Assembly (NCBI GenBank): GCA_033182465.1
Contig: CP137324.1
Coordinates: 1,736,001-1,800,000, forward strand
DNA length: 64,000 nucleotides
Origin: Sanghuangporus weigelae
Lineage: Eukaryota; Basidiomycota; Agaricomycetes; Hymenochaetales; Hymenochaetaceae
Direction: 5' to 3'
How positions within the stretch are numbered: position 1 is the first letter of the stretch; the number at the start of each line of letters is the position of its first letter. The notes beneath the pieces are model-generated. The model made no database searches. It had not been told where the DNA came from and saw only the letters and a list, made by a program, of their open reading frames with translations. Position numbers and translations under genes: made by a program. Shown in pieces: positions 47,340-60,059 of this stretch.

Positions 47340-48180
47340 GTGACTATTATAATGATATAAATTCAGGTTCAATCTTATTAAGATTTGTTTGTCATCATTG
47401 GGACTTATGAACATGGGGAGTATCAATCTTGTTTTTGCGTGCTTACCCTTTTGTTGCACGTGACAAAGTTGACTTTGCAACTCGCGACCTCACATGTCAC
47501 TTCTCTCCTCCTTCTCCTCCTCCTCCTCCTCCTCCTCCCTCCATCCTCCTTACTGCCCTTGACGGGTGACATCACCTTGTGCATGCTTGAGTTGCTAGTA
47601 GGCTGGCGGCGTCTACTCTGACCACAGGTATGAGATGTCATTGATGCCTTGTTGTAAGAGTCAGGAGATACTTTTTGTTATCATGGAGGATGGTGTAGTG
47701 AGCCGCATGAGCGATACCTTGTGTACTCGTGTGAGCATGCAAGTAGAAATCATAGTCACAAATGCTCATCGCGTTCTGGTCTACATTTGTAGAGCATAAG
47801 GTCCTGTCGGTCATTGTGATGTGCAGGATGTGCCTATGCGCCGGTGAAGTAGGGCGGTGTGCCTGCACCCCAAAAGATTCAGGCGACGATTATGCGGGGT
47901 GGCCAAGGTAGAACCACATCCTCTCATTCAAAGAATAAGACCTGGGTGAGTGATACTAGATGCCATCGCCTGCACTGGACAGGAGATGAGAGAAACAGAG
48001 AGGCAGAAGCTCAGCAAGAGTAAGGGGTGGATGAGGAATGAATGTGGGTGTGAATGGGCACAGTTTATATAGTGCTGTGTCTCTGCCAAATGCAACAGAG
48101 GACGAAGATGATGTTGCTGCTTCAGTTTCCAAGGCAGGTTCTTTGTGTTTGCCGACACCTGCTCCTCCTATGTTGAACAG
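47340..48180. other. Unassigned sequence with a CTC microsatellite
   Basis: Contains a (CTC)n/(CTT)n run at about 47506-47541. No gene recognised. The right end may be the decayed 5' part of the SAC3-like gene. Confidence 0.4.
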
Positions 48181-48365
48181 TACTGAAAAGACATGGGAAG
48201 AAGTGCATGCTACATGTTTCTTCTTTGATTGTTGTGCTTGCTGAATTCTACTTTCATGAACTTTAGCTTGTCAAGGCGCGGGAAGAAGAACGTGCTTGAG
48301 CCGTACATGAAGGCCGAAACAACTCAAGGAAGCTATCACTATGGTTGGAACTTGTCAAGACATGT

Positions 48366-49870
48366 TGTTAGGGAGTAGGCCCGGGGTTACACCGGTTCGA
48401 TCCTTTTGCCTAAGCAGTGGTGTGTTGTACAGAGGTGATCTTATCTACCTACGTCTGGCTGTACCACGTGGTCCCTTACTAGCCTTCCTAGTTGCGGTCC
48501 GAGTTATGGATGCTTTCAGATATGAGGTGATAGTAAAGCAGATTGGGATTTCCAAGAGGCGTGATAGTACAAAGCACACAGTAATAGTCTGGTTAGGACT
48601 TTACACCAGTGTGTTAAGAGGATCGAAAGATGAGGAATGAGGGCCTAATCCTACAGCTATTTATGCTCCCAGATATTCTATTTTCCCTCCTATTTCTTAC
48701 TTATCCTGTCTCCACTTTACTCCACTTTTCTCCATCATTACATCTGTCCCTTTGTCATCCTGCTGCGCTTCCCTCCACTTTGCTCCAATCTTTGTAAGGT
48801 CATCTCCACTATGACAGAATTCTGTGGAGTTGCTGACTAAAACAATAGAGTGGTGTTCCGATGTGGAATGCTCTACTGTCAGTACTCCATCACGATGTCA
48901 TTGCCGTCATTGAGTGGCATCTTTGCTCTTGGAGCGATGTAGGCTGCTCGGTATGTGATTCTTTGGAATTCATCTCGAGGTCCAGCGAGTGTAAGCATAA
49001 CTTGCACGTCAGTGTTAAGATGTTGGGTCGGTGTCGAGTATGGTCCAAGGCATATCATGAACTGCATAAGCTCTGCTGGCGGGTTCTGCTGGGTTCTGGT
49101 GACTAGCCATGCTTTGCCTTCATATCATATGTCTCGAATGTAATGCCATATCCTTCGTTGTATAAGGAGTTGTAACTGCTTGGTCTCCAGGTTCGCATCT
49201 CTTGGTAAATAAAGGTTTGCCTGTATCATAGATGCTGGACATGGTGTGTGCAACTCCGGTCTATACCATCCAATCATCCTCCAGGTTATCGGGTTCGCCG
49301 TTCGAGGGGTTCGAGTTGTGATCGTGAGTTCCTCTCGTTTCTTGGGTACTATTGGGTTTGGTGGATTGGAATGCATTGTATCTTGAAGGTGTCGCTCGGT
49401 TTTGATGTGACAGTCACGTGTACCAACTGTTGCCGTGCATACTATGTAGTATACTTCATAAAGGACCATGTAAACTCATGCACAGACTTGACAGTGCTGA
49501 AATGCCAGTGATGTCTCCATAAACCTTATTAGCCTTTAGCCTTTTAGTGTTTAGGCTTTAGTAGTTGTGCTTCTGGACTTCTAAGAAGTTTGATCACTTC
49601 TTTTGATTGAGGTTGCTCTAGTTGCTTGGTTGGCGGCGTTAGAGTGGTAGTCCGCGGTAATAGGCGGTCGGCGGTGTTAGCTGTTAGCGGGATTACGTAT
49701 CCGCTTTGGTGCTTCTAGCGCTCGGGTGGTAACGGGTTACTGTTGCCTAGGCCGCTCAATCGCTTGGGCCTGTGATAGCTGGCTTGGTTACTGGTCACGT
49801 TTGGAAGGCCGATCGTGTGGATCTGCTGATTGTGTCGATCCTGATGTGAGATTTTGAGTGGATCCTTTCA
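48366..49870 (-). mobile_element. Family B solo LTR copy B2 inside the SAC3 pseudogene, 5-bp target duplication
   Basis: 1505 bp, starts TGTTAGGGAGTAGG and ends GATCCTTTCA on the plus strand, with CATGT on both sides (48361-48365 and 49871-49875). Gene sequence is continuous across it. A single LTR with an intact duplication means recombination removed the interior. Carries a broken counterpart of the B1 open frame. Confidence 0.92.
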
Positions 49871-49936
49871 CATGTGTCCCAAATTTGAACGCTACCGACG
49901 AGAAAGGGTGAACAACCTTGACAAATGGGAATGCGT

Positions 49937-51356
49937 TGTAGACTATCAGACCCTCTTAAGCAGCGGCGAAGGCGACGGCGTTCGACCACAGAGAGGCGTC
50001 GGCGGTGTCAGAGATCGGAGAGGTAAGAAGGGATCCAACTCGTGGCTAGACCTCCTGGACAGCTTGGTGCCGTGGGGGACAATTTGACCCGGAAGCACTG
50101 CTGCCGATCGGGATGCGCGCTCAGTCGTGGGGAGAGCTCAATCGTAAGGGCTATGGTATGATCCGCGTATAAAGGGGACGCCGCCGATAATGTACGAGAC
50201 AAAGCCGCCGACGAGTCAAGATGTCGGCGTCGCGAATAAGCAATAGAGCGATGGCGCTGTCGAGTCCTGCGAGTGGCGGCGATTACTAGTAGAGCGACGG
50301 TACCGCCGATTACCAGGAGAGCGACGGTGTCGCCGATTACCAGGAGAGCGACGGTGTCGTCGATTGTCAAGAGGGCGATGGCGCTGCCGATTCCCAGGAG
50401 AGCGGCGGGGTCGCCGATTACCAGGAGAGCGACGGTGTCGCCGAGTGTCAAGAGGGCGATGGCGCTGCCGATTCCCAGGACGGGGGATAGCTCTGCCGAT
50501 CACTTGCGCAGTGGCGAGTGAGCACGTGCCCCTGTTATTCCCTTAAACGGGGGCGGCGTCTTGTGTCGGCACACGATCTTCGGCGGAGGCGATAGAGAGC
50601 AAAAGGGCTAATAGAGACGAGAGGAGTGCACTGAGATCTATTCTGAACTACTGCTTCTGAACACTACATACATGAGGTCTATATATACTGGGGAATGCTG
50701 GGGAAGAGCGTCACAGAGGCGGCGACAGTGACGGCGCGTCACAGACGCGCAATCGGTGCGGACCCAAAGATCGGGGCGCGCCGTGAAGCTGCCAAGACAC
50801 GAGCGCGCGCCGATCGGGCTGGCGGTGATTGGCGCGGCGCATCATCATCGGGCGTGCTCGGATCGCTAAGTGGTCGCACCACACGAATATGAAACGTCAG
50901 GGGAGGCAATAATACTAAAAGGGGAATACGCGAGTGGCCGCCGCGTCCGACAATCGGACTCGGCGCACGAAGCAGCATGGTATGAACATGAAACGTGGTA
51001 CCTGGGACCTTGTAAAACCACTACCCGACGTCGGATAAGCCAATCAACAGGAGCCGACGAATATTCCATCGGCTATACGGTTCGATATCCTTCCGCCGCC
51101 GTAGCCGATACATCCGCTGCAACGTTCCAGGCGCCCGCGTATCAGAAAGTGCGGCTGGCCAAGCATACTCGGTTTGGGAAGTCTTCGAAGGACGGGAGGC
51201 GGCGGACGTATTGGTTGAGCCGCGAATCAAGGAGCGGCGGTTTGGAAGGTCTTAAGGAGCGGCGGAGGTGTAGCGGTCGCCGCACGATGGTATACTGTAC
51301 GGAGTACTGAGGGGCCTGTACCGACGTACCGGTACAGGCAAGTGCGGCGCACTACA
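49937..51356 (-). mobile_element. Family D solo LTR copy D2 inside the SAC3 pseudogene, 4-bp target duplication
   Basis: 1420 bp. On the minus strand it starts TGTAGTGCGCCGCAC and ends TAGTCTACA, with GCGT on both sides (49933-49936 and 51357-51360). TATATATAGACC box near 50684 in the minus orientation. Contains a minisatellite at 50274-50482. Confidence 0.9.
50274..50482. repeat. Minisatellite inside LTR D2
   Basis: About seven tandem copies of a ~27 bp GC-rich unit (GCCGATTACCAGGAGAGCGA-type), arranged partly as a ~81 bp higher-order unit that repeats. A more degenerate version lies in LTR D1 near 23215-23500, so the repeat belongs to the LTR family. Confidence 0.85.
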
Positions 51357-53514
51357 GCGTACGTCCATGCTAACTCCTAAGTGATGTTAACTTTAAGCTG
51401 CACTTATGACTTTGCTATTTTGTTTGTAGGCATTAGATTATCCAGATGGGAAACCAACCAAGAAGGTCGATCATACTCGCACTATTAAAGTCTATGAATG
51501 TGGCCAAGGAGACAAGATTATCCCTTCAGATTTGTGACCTCCTCCTGTTTTAAAGGTATATACTAATCTGGTCTTCTTCCCCCACATCAATTCAAATGTG
51601 TCATAGATACTCTTGACTACCTCTTCCGCAATCTCATTCCAAGAGGTGGCTTCGTGGAGACTCAGGCATTTGTCCGGGATTGCTCTCGAGCTGTACACAA
51701 CAATTTCATGATTCAGCAAGACAGCAAATCAACAGATATCAAGTGTCACGAACAATGCACACATTTTCATATCCTTTCACCCCATCTCATGTATGACGTA
51801 CTTATGTTCAATCAAGCTTTAGAGATCCAGCAGCTTATGAACTGTGAGTCTTCAACCTTGCCACCAAGTTGTTGTTTGGATCTTTACACCTGCAAAAGCT
51901 CTGCTGTTTCTGAAGGAGTTCTAAGACAATCAAAGAGGAAGGGATAGATCACCTAACGAATTGGAGATGCATATATACCACTGTCTCGGCCTTATTTGCA
52001 ACCAGCATGAACGAAATGATAGACCCCGACTGTATATCGCCGCCAGCCTTCCAGCTTATATCTCATTTCCACAGTGAAGTCCAGGCTGCCACAGTCCGAT
52101 CACGAAGACTTCGAAGCTCAGAGTCAATGGGGCTGCCATGCAAATGTTTGCTGAATTAGCAAATGTCCTGCAGGAGCGACAGAATGTTGTCATGATGTAT
52201 CTCAGGCATGCTTTCTCGAGCATATTTTTGAGAAAGATACCATTGATGATATTGGAAGCATTAGAGGGCCTTTGTCGATACAGGATATTCTTGATGTTAA
52301 TTCAAAGGGAGGCGCTTGTATTGAAGAGGTGGATGGTATACAGGATGCAGAAATGGATGACGAGATGGTACAAGAGGTGGCAGAAGAGCAAGCGGAAGGG
52401 GAAGGTGAGCTAAGCACTGGTACTACAAGCACCTAAGAACAGACATTATCTCAGTCTAGGTCTGTTCCAGGTCCAGGTATCTACTCGATGATCTACATAT
52501 CCTAGGCGTCTCATAGCTCATTTTATTCTCAAAACTTTCTTTAGTATCTCCCTTTGGACGTTCGACAACTCAGATAGCTTTCATGCTGGTTCTCGTGGGT
52601 GAATCTATATTTGGCAAGATTGTTAGCTTCTCGTCCACTCCTGCAGTTATCGAAAAACAGGGCTCTTCATCAGTTTTAGGTACTGCATTCAATACCTTCC
52701 AATCTGCTCCAAACGTATTTGGTGGCCCTGTCTTTGGCGTCTCTGCAGCCACTAGCTCCGCATCTCCCAAGATAGTTGAGTCTCCGAAACCGCCTATATC
52801 CGTATTCTCATCTCGACCTCCCTCCACCAGCAAACGCGCAAACTCCATCATACCCTCTGCATCGACTATTCTGCAAGAGACGAAACCATTGTGAAGTCTT
52901 GCAGATATAGAACCTCTTCTGTCAGAAGGTGAAGAAGATGGAGTGTCTTCCTCTGAAGCTATTGAAACACCTGCACCCCCTCTGTTCCCAACCTCACAAA
53001 GCGTGCCGACTCTCAACCCTTTTGCACCGAGCTTTGAACCTGGCCTCTTCAAAGCATCAAAGTCTGTGACATCATTTCCTCCTGCTTCAAGAGCCAGTCT
53101 CCCTCCTTTGAAGACGGATTTGCCACTGAGTAGGACCGTGGACCCTACGCGCAGCTTTACAACACCTGTAGACTCACCATTGCAATCATTCCTCTCACTT
53201 CTGAAGCATTCGAGCAGGTCGGCTCTGTCGTTAGACACCAGCTTAGTCTTGCAATCCAATAACGAGTCTAATAAAGTCTTGCACTCGATTCACCCGTTGC
53301 GCCTCTGATATTGGCTCGCAGGGCCAATATTTATTTACCTGGCACACCCACATCTGCTTTCCCATCTTCTGCTGTGCCTCCTGTAGAACTTACGACTCCT
53401 TCAATGTCTTACCATTTTCCTGCTCTCTGAATAAATATATCTGCGACGCTAACTAGCACGCCACATCCTCAATCATTACCAGGCCCCACATTGCAGAAAT
53501 TTCTAGATTTCCGT

Positions 53515-54085
53515 CTCCTGACCATGCTGCATACTGTGTGCTGTAGAGAACTCTCGATTACCTCTTCCGCGACCTCATTCCAAGAGGTGGCTTCATGAAG
53601 ACTTAGGTATTTTTCCGGGATCACTATCGAGCTGTATGCAACAATTTCACAATTCAGCAAGACAGTGGACCAACAGATATCGAGTGTCACAAACAATGCA
53701 CACGTTTTCATATCCTTTCACTCCATCTCATGTACGATGTATCTACATTTGATCGAGCTTTGGAGATCCAACAGCTTATGAACTGTGAGTCTTTGAACCT
53801 GTCATCAAGTTGTTGTCTGGATCTTTACACCTGCAAAAGCTCTGCTGTCTCTGAAGGAGTTCTATGACGATCAAAGGGACAAGGTTGAATCATCTAACAA
53901 ATTGAAGATGCGTGTGTACTATTGTCTTGGCCTCATTTGTGACCAGTACGAACTCAATGACAGACCTTGACCGTTTATCGCCACCAGCCTTCCAGCTTAT
54001 GTCTCGTTTCCACAGTGAAGTCTAGGCTGCCACAGTCCAATCATGAAGACTTCGAAGCTCAGAGTCAATGAGACTGCCGTGCAAG
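53515..54085 (+). pseudogene. Second partial SAC3/GANP copy
   Basis: Closely matches 51570-52140: the LDYLF-PRGGF region, CNNFTIQQ-like segment, and QQLMN region followed by the C-terminal part of the domain. Similarity starts and stops abruptly, as expected for a segmental duplication of the pseudogene. It has its own additional stops. It lies ~200 bp after the end of the first copy, in the same orientation. Confidence 0.8.
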
Positions 54086-55330
54086 CTCCAGTGTTTTTGC
54101 ACAGCAACTCAAGAAACTGTATAGGGGCATTTCAAATGTAGGACCATCTGCGTCAGGTTAGAACCGAGTCTGGTATCCCTTGCTACAATGTAAGTCAGCT
54201 TCAGCTCGTATTTCTTCAATTTGCTAAATGCTGACTTTAGCTACTTGATCTCGGTGGCCATCACTCGTGCGTGCTGGCCATCTGAGATACTGGCATGGAA
54301 TATAACATTGCATCCAGGTAATGTATCCGTGCCCTGACTGTACTCCCTCACATACTTATACCTCGAGCGAGCTGTCGGACTCTTTTATGTTCCCATTCTT
54401 CAAAGTCACGACGGCAAGGCGTTTCAGCTCAGCGAGCTCACTTCATTACCTTTCCTTTGAATTGTTGTTCTGGCTGTTGGGAGGTCTGTAGTTCTTGGAT
54501 ACTCTGTCCCTGCCACAGCTGGCAGCCCAGGTGTAGAGGCAGTATGTTGAGTGCTGCTGAACCTGTGCACTTAGCCAGAGCAGCATCTATCATACTGTGG
54601 CTATTTGCCAGCCAACTGGAGATGTGCTATGCGCTGCTGAACCTGTGCCACTTAGCTGAGGCGGTGCTAGTGCACTCTGACCTTGTGTCAACCAGTTTGG
54701 TCCTTGAAGCCGGTGGAAGTTCCTTTGTCCTGCCAATGGTGTCCAGTATTAATGCCTTTAACCCTTTATTACTCCCAACAAGTAGCATCAGTCTATATTA
54801 GTATAGGTGGACATGAGTGTATGCCTAGCTCACATAATAGACTGGTGGTGTAGAATTCATGCACTTTATAGATATTATCTATTCGTAAACATGTTACTGA
54901 TGCCCTACTAGAGAATTGCATAGTCCTATAGTACACTATACAAGTGATTCATTGCATGCGTGCATGAGTCTGTAAGTAGTATACTATAGATATATTGAAA
55001 TTTGCTGTATTATATTTAAAATTAATAATAATTTAATGTGTTTTCTGACATTCTGGCAGTCTCTACTAAGTGCTATCTTCTATTCATTGTAATACATGAC
55101 TATCTGCATCTATAATATGCTATAGCAATATATCATCTAATATGAACTATCAATTATAAGCATCTAGTATCAGCTATAAACTCATAGTAATCACTATAAG
55201 ATACTATACACTATGCACTAGTAGCATTATAAACCTGTACCAATTACAATAGGCTGCTATATATTATGCACTATTTATCTCTTTCTAGCACTATGAATAA
55301 ATATTGACTATGTAACTATATCATCTATAC
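54086..55330. other. Decayed coding-like debris (54.1-54.8 kb) and AT-rich spacer (54.8-55.3 kb)
   Basis: Fragments such as QLKKLYRGISNVGPSASG and GLFYVPILQSHDGKAFQLSE (54.1-54.45 kb) look like remnants of a gene I do not recognise. From about 54830 to 55330 the DNA is strongly AT-rich with many short CTATA-type motifs and no gene. Confidence 0.4.
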
Positions 55331-55393
55331 ACTGTTACAGACCTCTCTATAGTAGGGGGGGTTACAATAAATTGCTATGGACTACTAACCTAC

Positions 55394-55479
55394 TATAGAC
55401 TGCTATATAGCAGCCTATAATGGTGAGTAGCTGTGGGTAGCTATAGGTAGCAGTGAGTAGTTTGGACTGTTTTCCTGAT
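55394..55479. repeat. Half copy of MITE M2 (copy b)
   Basis: Matches the right half of M2 at 41862-42003, ending GTTTGGACTGTTTTCCTGA. The left inverted repeat is not recognisable. Confidence 0.7.
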
Positions 55480-55854
55480 GGCCTAGTCTAGGCTAGACTA
55501 GTATAAGCCTTGGAAAGAGCTACCAACTAAGGAAAAGAATGTGATATTGTAAAGTACAGGGTTAGATCATGTGGTCGAACAGGTTGGAAGAAGGATCAGG
55601 GATGTCAGAATAAGGTAATAGGAATGACTAATGAACTAAGAGTCTGTATGACCTCAAGGTGGATAAATGAGGGATTGGGACAGGTATAAGTGACGATAAT
55701 AGATGAAAAGAAAAAGAAAAAGAAAAGAAAAATGAATATACGTGCATTCTCTAACATTACATTCCCCTCAAGGCTCATCGTCTCGATGAGCCGAGTATGT
55801 TCATACTAACACGTGTTGGATTATCATTGAGGGCGTCAGGTGTAAGATTCTAAA
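55480..55854. other. Unassigned sequence with a purine tract
   Basis: No gene. It includes an AAAAG-type purine run near 55708-55735, followed by CTCATCGTCTCGATGAG, a short perfect-stem hairpin at about 55782. Confidence 0.4.
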
Positions 55855-56804
55855 GATGTTAGTTTTGGTTGGGTCTTTGCGGTCTTGTTTCTTTATTGTT
55901 AGAGCCTTTTAATGTCACAACAAAAGATCTTGCCGTCCTTACAGTATAGTAACTGGCACCTCCTGTGCCAGTACACTCATACTATGGTTCCCTTCTACTG
56001 CAGATACCATATCCCAGTGCCGCCTACACCTCAGAGTGTGAGGGCATACTCCTACTGTACTCGAGACACCATTTAAGTACATTTCTATTAATTCTAGCAC
56101 ATGTACTATCCTGCGGCACCCTCCTAAGGCCCAGATCAATCCGCTGATGGCTCTCCGACACTCAGACATGTCTGCCAACAACTCCTACCCAGCACCAGGC
56201 ACTATAGGACACATCCCTCAGTGACTACAGGCTGCCGATCTTACAATTTGCTGTACATACGGCCTTGCAGCGACTCTGGATACCTCCGAGTTGGCCCCCC
56301 ATGGTACCGATCAATGCAGCAGACACTCAGACATCCTCAGGTACCCTCGCCAATGCCTCCTACAGCTTACCAAGCAGTCTCCCATTACCTAGGAGCTATA
56401 TATTGTCATATATGCTTACATACCTCATTACAACGTATCCGCCACCAGTCCGGCAGTCCCCCGCAGCACTGCCGCTCTAGCCACTCATATTAGTCACTAA
56501 GGATCGCCCACACTCTGTATTGAGTGCCGCCAATGCATCAGACATCTCAGGGACACTGACTGATGCGCCTCTTGTCTTATATATATAATATTAGCCTCCA
56601 ATCATTGGCTCCAACGTTTCCCAACTTCCCCCCGAGGCGGTGTAGTGCGCACCACTATTCTATGCGTTAGTGGACAAGTATTGTACATACTTCACCAGTG
56701 TCTAACACACTGGTGCATCAGCTGCCCGAGTGACTCCAACAGTCATGAGGAGTATATACAATTCAATTTGATCCTTCCGAGCGCTCCACCATACCTTAGG
56801 ACAC

Positions 56805-58616
56805 TGTAGTGCACTGGCCCCTCCTGTGCCAGTACACTCATACTATGACTCCCTCCCACTACAGATACCATATCCCAGTGCCGCCTACACCTCAGAGTGT
56901 GAGGGCATACACCTACTGCACTCGAGACACCATTTGAGCATGTTTCCACCAATTCCAGCACATGTGCTGTACTGCGGCGCCCTCCTAAGGCTCAGATCGA
57001 TCCACTGATGGCTCTCCTACACTCAGACATGTCTGCCGACAACTCCTACCCAGCACCAGGCACTATAGGACACATCCCTCAGTGACTACAGGCTGCCGAT
57101 CTTACGATTTACTGTACATACAGCCTTGCAGCGACTCTGGATGCCTTCGAGTCGGCCCCCCATGGCGCCAATCAATGCAGCGTACACTCAGACATCCTCA
57201 GGTACCTTCGCCAATGCCTCCTACAGCTTATCAAGCAGTCTCCCATTGCCTAGGGAGCTATATATTGTCATATGTACTTACATGCCTCATTACGATGTAT
57301 CTGCCACCAGTCCGGCAGTCCCCCGCAGCACTGCCGCTCCAGCCACTCATATTAGTCACTAGGGATTGCCCACACTCTGTATTGAGTGTCACCGATGCAT
57401 CGGACACCTCAGGAACACTGACTGATGCGCCTCTTGTCTCATATACACAATATTAGCCTTCGATCATTGGCTCCGATGTTTCCCAACTTCCCCCCGATGC
57501 GGCGGCCCCCATTAGACCATGTATGGAAGGTAGGTATGTGGTACATTGGCATGCCAAGCTGCCGACTTGCACCACCAAGCTGAACTCTGCTGGCGCCTGT
57601 ATTATTGCAGATACTTAATATTTTATGCCATTGGACGCCTCCCTCACATTGCTGCTTACAGATTTCACCTGGGCACTCCGGCAGCAGCCCTTGGCGACCC
57701 GGATGACTCAGGAGATGATGTCAGACAGTAGGACATGTTGGTGACAGCAGTAGAGTATATATAGAGCTTCTATTAGGTTGGTAGAAAAGAGAGACCATCA
57801 TCTGAGAGAGTATGTACTAGACCAAGCGTCGGAGTTCAAGATATCCCTCACTCTAAGTCTCCTCTCATGTACTGAGCTCCCCCCTTGACTATATACTATC
57901 TTTGACATCTCCTCTTGCTTGACCCATCATTCTACTTACCTTCGCCACCTCTGATACGCCTTGGCCGCTCTGATATTCAGCGAGCGTGCAGAAGCTCAGG
58001 ATTTAACCCTGAGCTTCCTCCACCCCTCTTGTACCTCGTCGGCACCCCTCTATCTGATGTTGGCAACCCTTCGGCAACCCAGACTTCCTATCAGACCCCT
58101 CTTTGGCACCCTTTCCATCCTTTCACCCCAGCTTAGTCTATATACTCATCTTATACAGTCCTTTCCTTTCACCTATCGCGATTATGCTACTTCGGCGGAT
58201 TTGTGCAGCCTTCCCCTTGTTCCAGCGCCCCCCTATTTGATGTCGGTGGCTATCCAGCAACACAGGTATAGTACCAGACGACCTAGCAGCGCCTTCTCCA
58301 CCCACTTGCTCCATTTTATCCCTTATATTCATCTTCTACACTCCTGCCGACCCTGTGTCCGAGTTTCCAGTACGTTAGCAGCCTCCTATGACCCCCCCCC
58401 CTTTTGAGCGGCGACCCTATTAGCTTATCCCTTTCATACTTCGGCATCTCTAGACCCATCCATCACGTCTCTGACAGTCCCTGGCACCTGCTGGGTAGTG
58501 AGGATTTAGAGTCTGATAGCATTGGCATCCCATTTTTGGAGGTTTCTTTATACATTCAGCACCCTTAGTAGGACGGACATTGGTAGCGCCTTCAGAGACA
58601 CACACCACCCACTATA
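56805..58616 (+). mobile_element. Family E solo LTR copy E1, nested in A5
   Basis: 1812 bp, starts TGTAGTGCACTGGCCCC and ends ACCACCCACTATA, with flanks ACAC and ACGC as a 4-bp duplication with one transition. TATATATAGAGCTT box near 57756. It is the best-preserved family E copy. Confidence 0.82.
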
Positions 58617-58620
58617 ACGC

Positions 58621-60059
58621 TGTAGCTCACACCGCTATTCTGGGTGTCAGCGGTCGAGTATTGTACATACTTCACCAGTGTCTAACACACTGGTGTATCA
58701 GCTGCCCGAGTGACTCCAACAGTCACAAAGGATATATATGACTTGATTCGATCCTTCCGAGCGCTCTACCATACCTTAGGACGCGCCCGAGACTTCGTAC
58801 ATATCTTGGCTCACCCCATTTCACCTTCCATTGCACATATGTCACATTCCGAGACCCCGAAGACCCGCTAATACTGCGCGATAGGCGCCACGCCATATTT
58901 TGTTGTCCATACTTTGTCACACTACCACTCGCCGACCTCCGCCTCAGTCATCCGAGCGGATATTGGCACTCCGAAGCCTGGACCCAGACTCCTGAAGGGA
59001 CCCTAGGCCTTTTCATCAGCGTTTCACACTGCCAGGGACTGTTCTGACCTGTTTTGAGGTACCCAACGGTCGCGTACCTTCATCCTAGACGTTCCACGAG
59101 GTGCGCTCCATTGTTCGGACTTTGCCGAAGTGGCCTCCGAGGTTCGGACTTCCGATCGGAGTTCGCCGATTGGTACATCTGTTCAATCTCTCCGTCCGGT
59201 TTGTTCACCGACTTGGTTGCGCGGTTCGGAGGACCCTTCCTGGACAGTTTTCATGTTGTTTCACAGTTCCTTGCAGTCCGTCTGACCCTTATCGCGTCAG
59301 TTTCACACTCCTTGCTATGATTTCATCCTGTTTCACAGTTTCCTGTAGTCCACTAGACTTCTGTCTTATTGGTTTCACGCTCCTTGTTGTGGTTTTATTA
59401 CGTTTCACCTCACGTCTTGTCACGATCCTCCCCCAGTCCCAGGTCAGTCATTTTGTACATGTTTTGGACCCTCATAGTCTATAAAACCCGCCCAGATGTC
59501 GTAGTTTTCAGATAGCGAATACCAGAGATCTGTTCAGCGCACACATCTTTTGTTCCGAAGCCTCTCAGACCATCCTGACCAACTCTGTCAGTCATAGAAA
59601 GCCGTAGTACCCGCCTTGGGTGTCTCGTCTTCCTTGCCTAGACTAGTCCGGACGTCCCGGGGGTGACTTGGATACTCTCAGCTTGTCTTCTTTCTTCATC
59701 GACTCATCTCCGAGGTGATCAAGTCGCCGAAGTATTCACTCGGTTCACCACAGCACATCCGGATCGGTCTCCCTAGACAACCATTAAGTATCACATCTTG
59801 CCTACGTGTATTTGCTCCCCCTTTTTCCCCCTTTATAGTTCACACCGACTGTACCGGCTGGAGGTATTCCGACTGTCCACGGTTCCCACAGAGTAGGCCA
59901 GAGTCTTGGTCTATCTCAGGGGAGTCTTCCGGATCACCCTTCTTTGTTTGGTTTCCCCGATTCGTTCTTGCTTGCTCCCTATAGGATCGAATGCCCTAGC
60001 CTGCTAGGATCGCACCTACAGACCTAGTCCAATCGTCCACCCACCCTATCAATCATACA
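58621..60059 (+). mobile_element. Family A solo LTR copy A4, nested in A5 directly after E1
   Basis: 1439 bp, the cleanest full-length family A LTR without insertions: TGTAGCTCACACC start, TATAAAACCCGCCC near 59480, ATCAATCATACA end. Flanks ACGC and ATGT fit a 4-bp duplication altered by two C to T changes. Confidence 0.85.

Larger units (their letters stand above)
48181..53308 (+). pseudogene. SAC3/GANP (TREX-2 mRNA export factor) pseudogene, split by two solo LTRs
   Basis: Decayed gene with introns. Recognisable parts: a charged LVKAREEERA segment and EAITMVGTCQDM at 48.3 kb; CPKFERYRRERVNNLDKWE at 49.88-49.93 kb after LTR B2; KPTKKVDHTRTIKVYECGQG, PPPVLK, then TLDYLFRNLIPRGGFVETQA and AVHNNFMIQQ at 51.4-51.7 kb after LTR D2; FAELANVLQERQNVVM at 52.15 kb; and a Ser/Pro/Phe-rich C-terminal region (52.58-53.3 kb) with TAFNTFQSAPNVFGG. 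GTCxDMCPxxERYRRE and LDYLF...PRGGF are diagnostic of the Sac3/GANP domain, which scaffolds nuclear-pore mRNA export. Retained introns show a genomic copy. Stops and shifts are numerous, so it is not functional. Confidence 0.85.
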
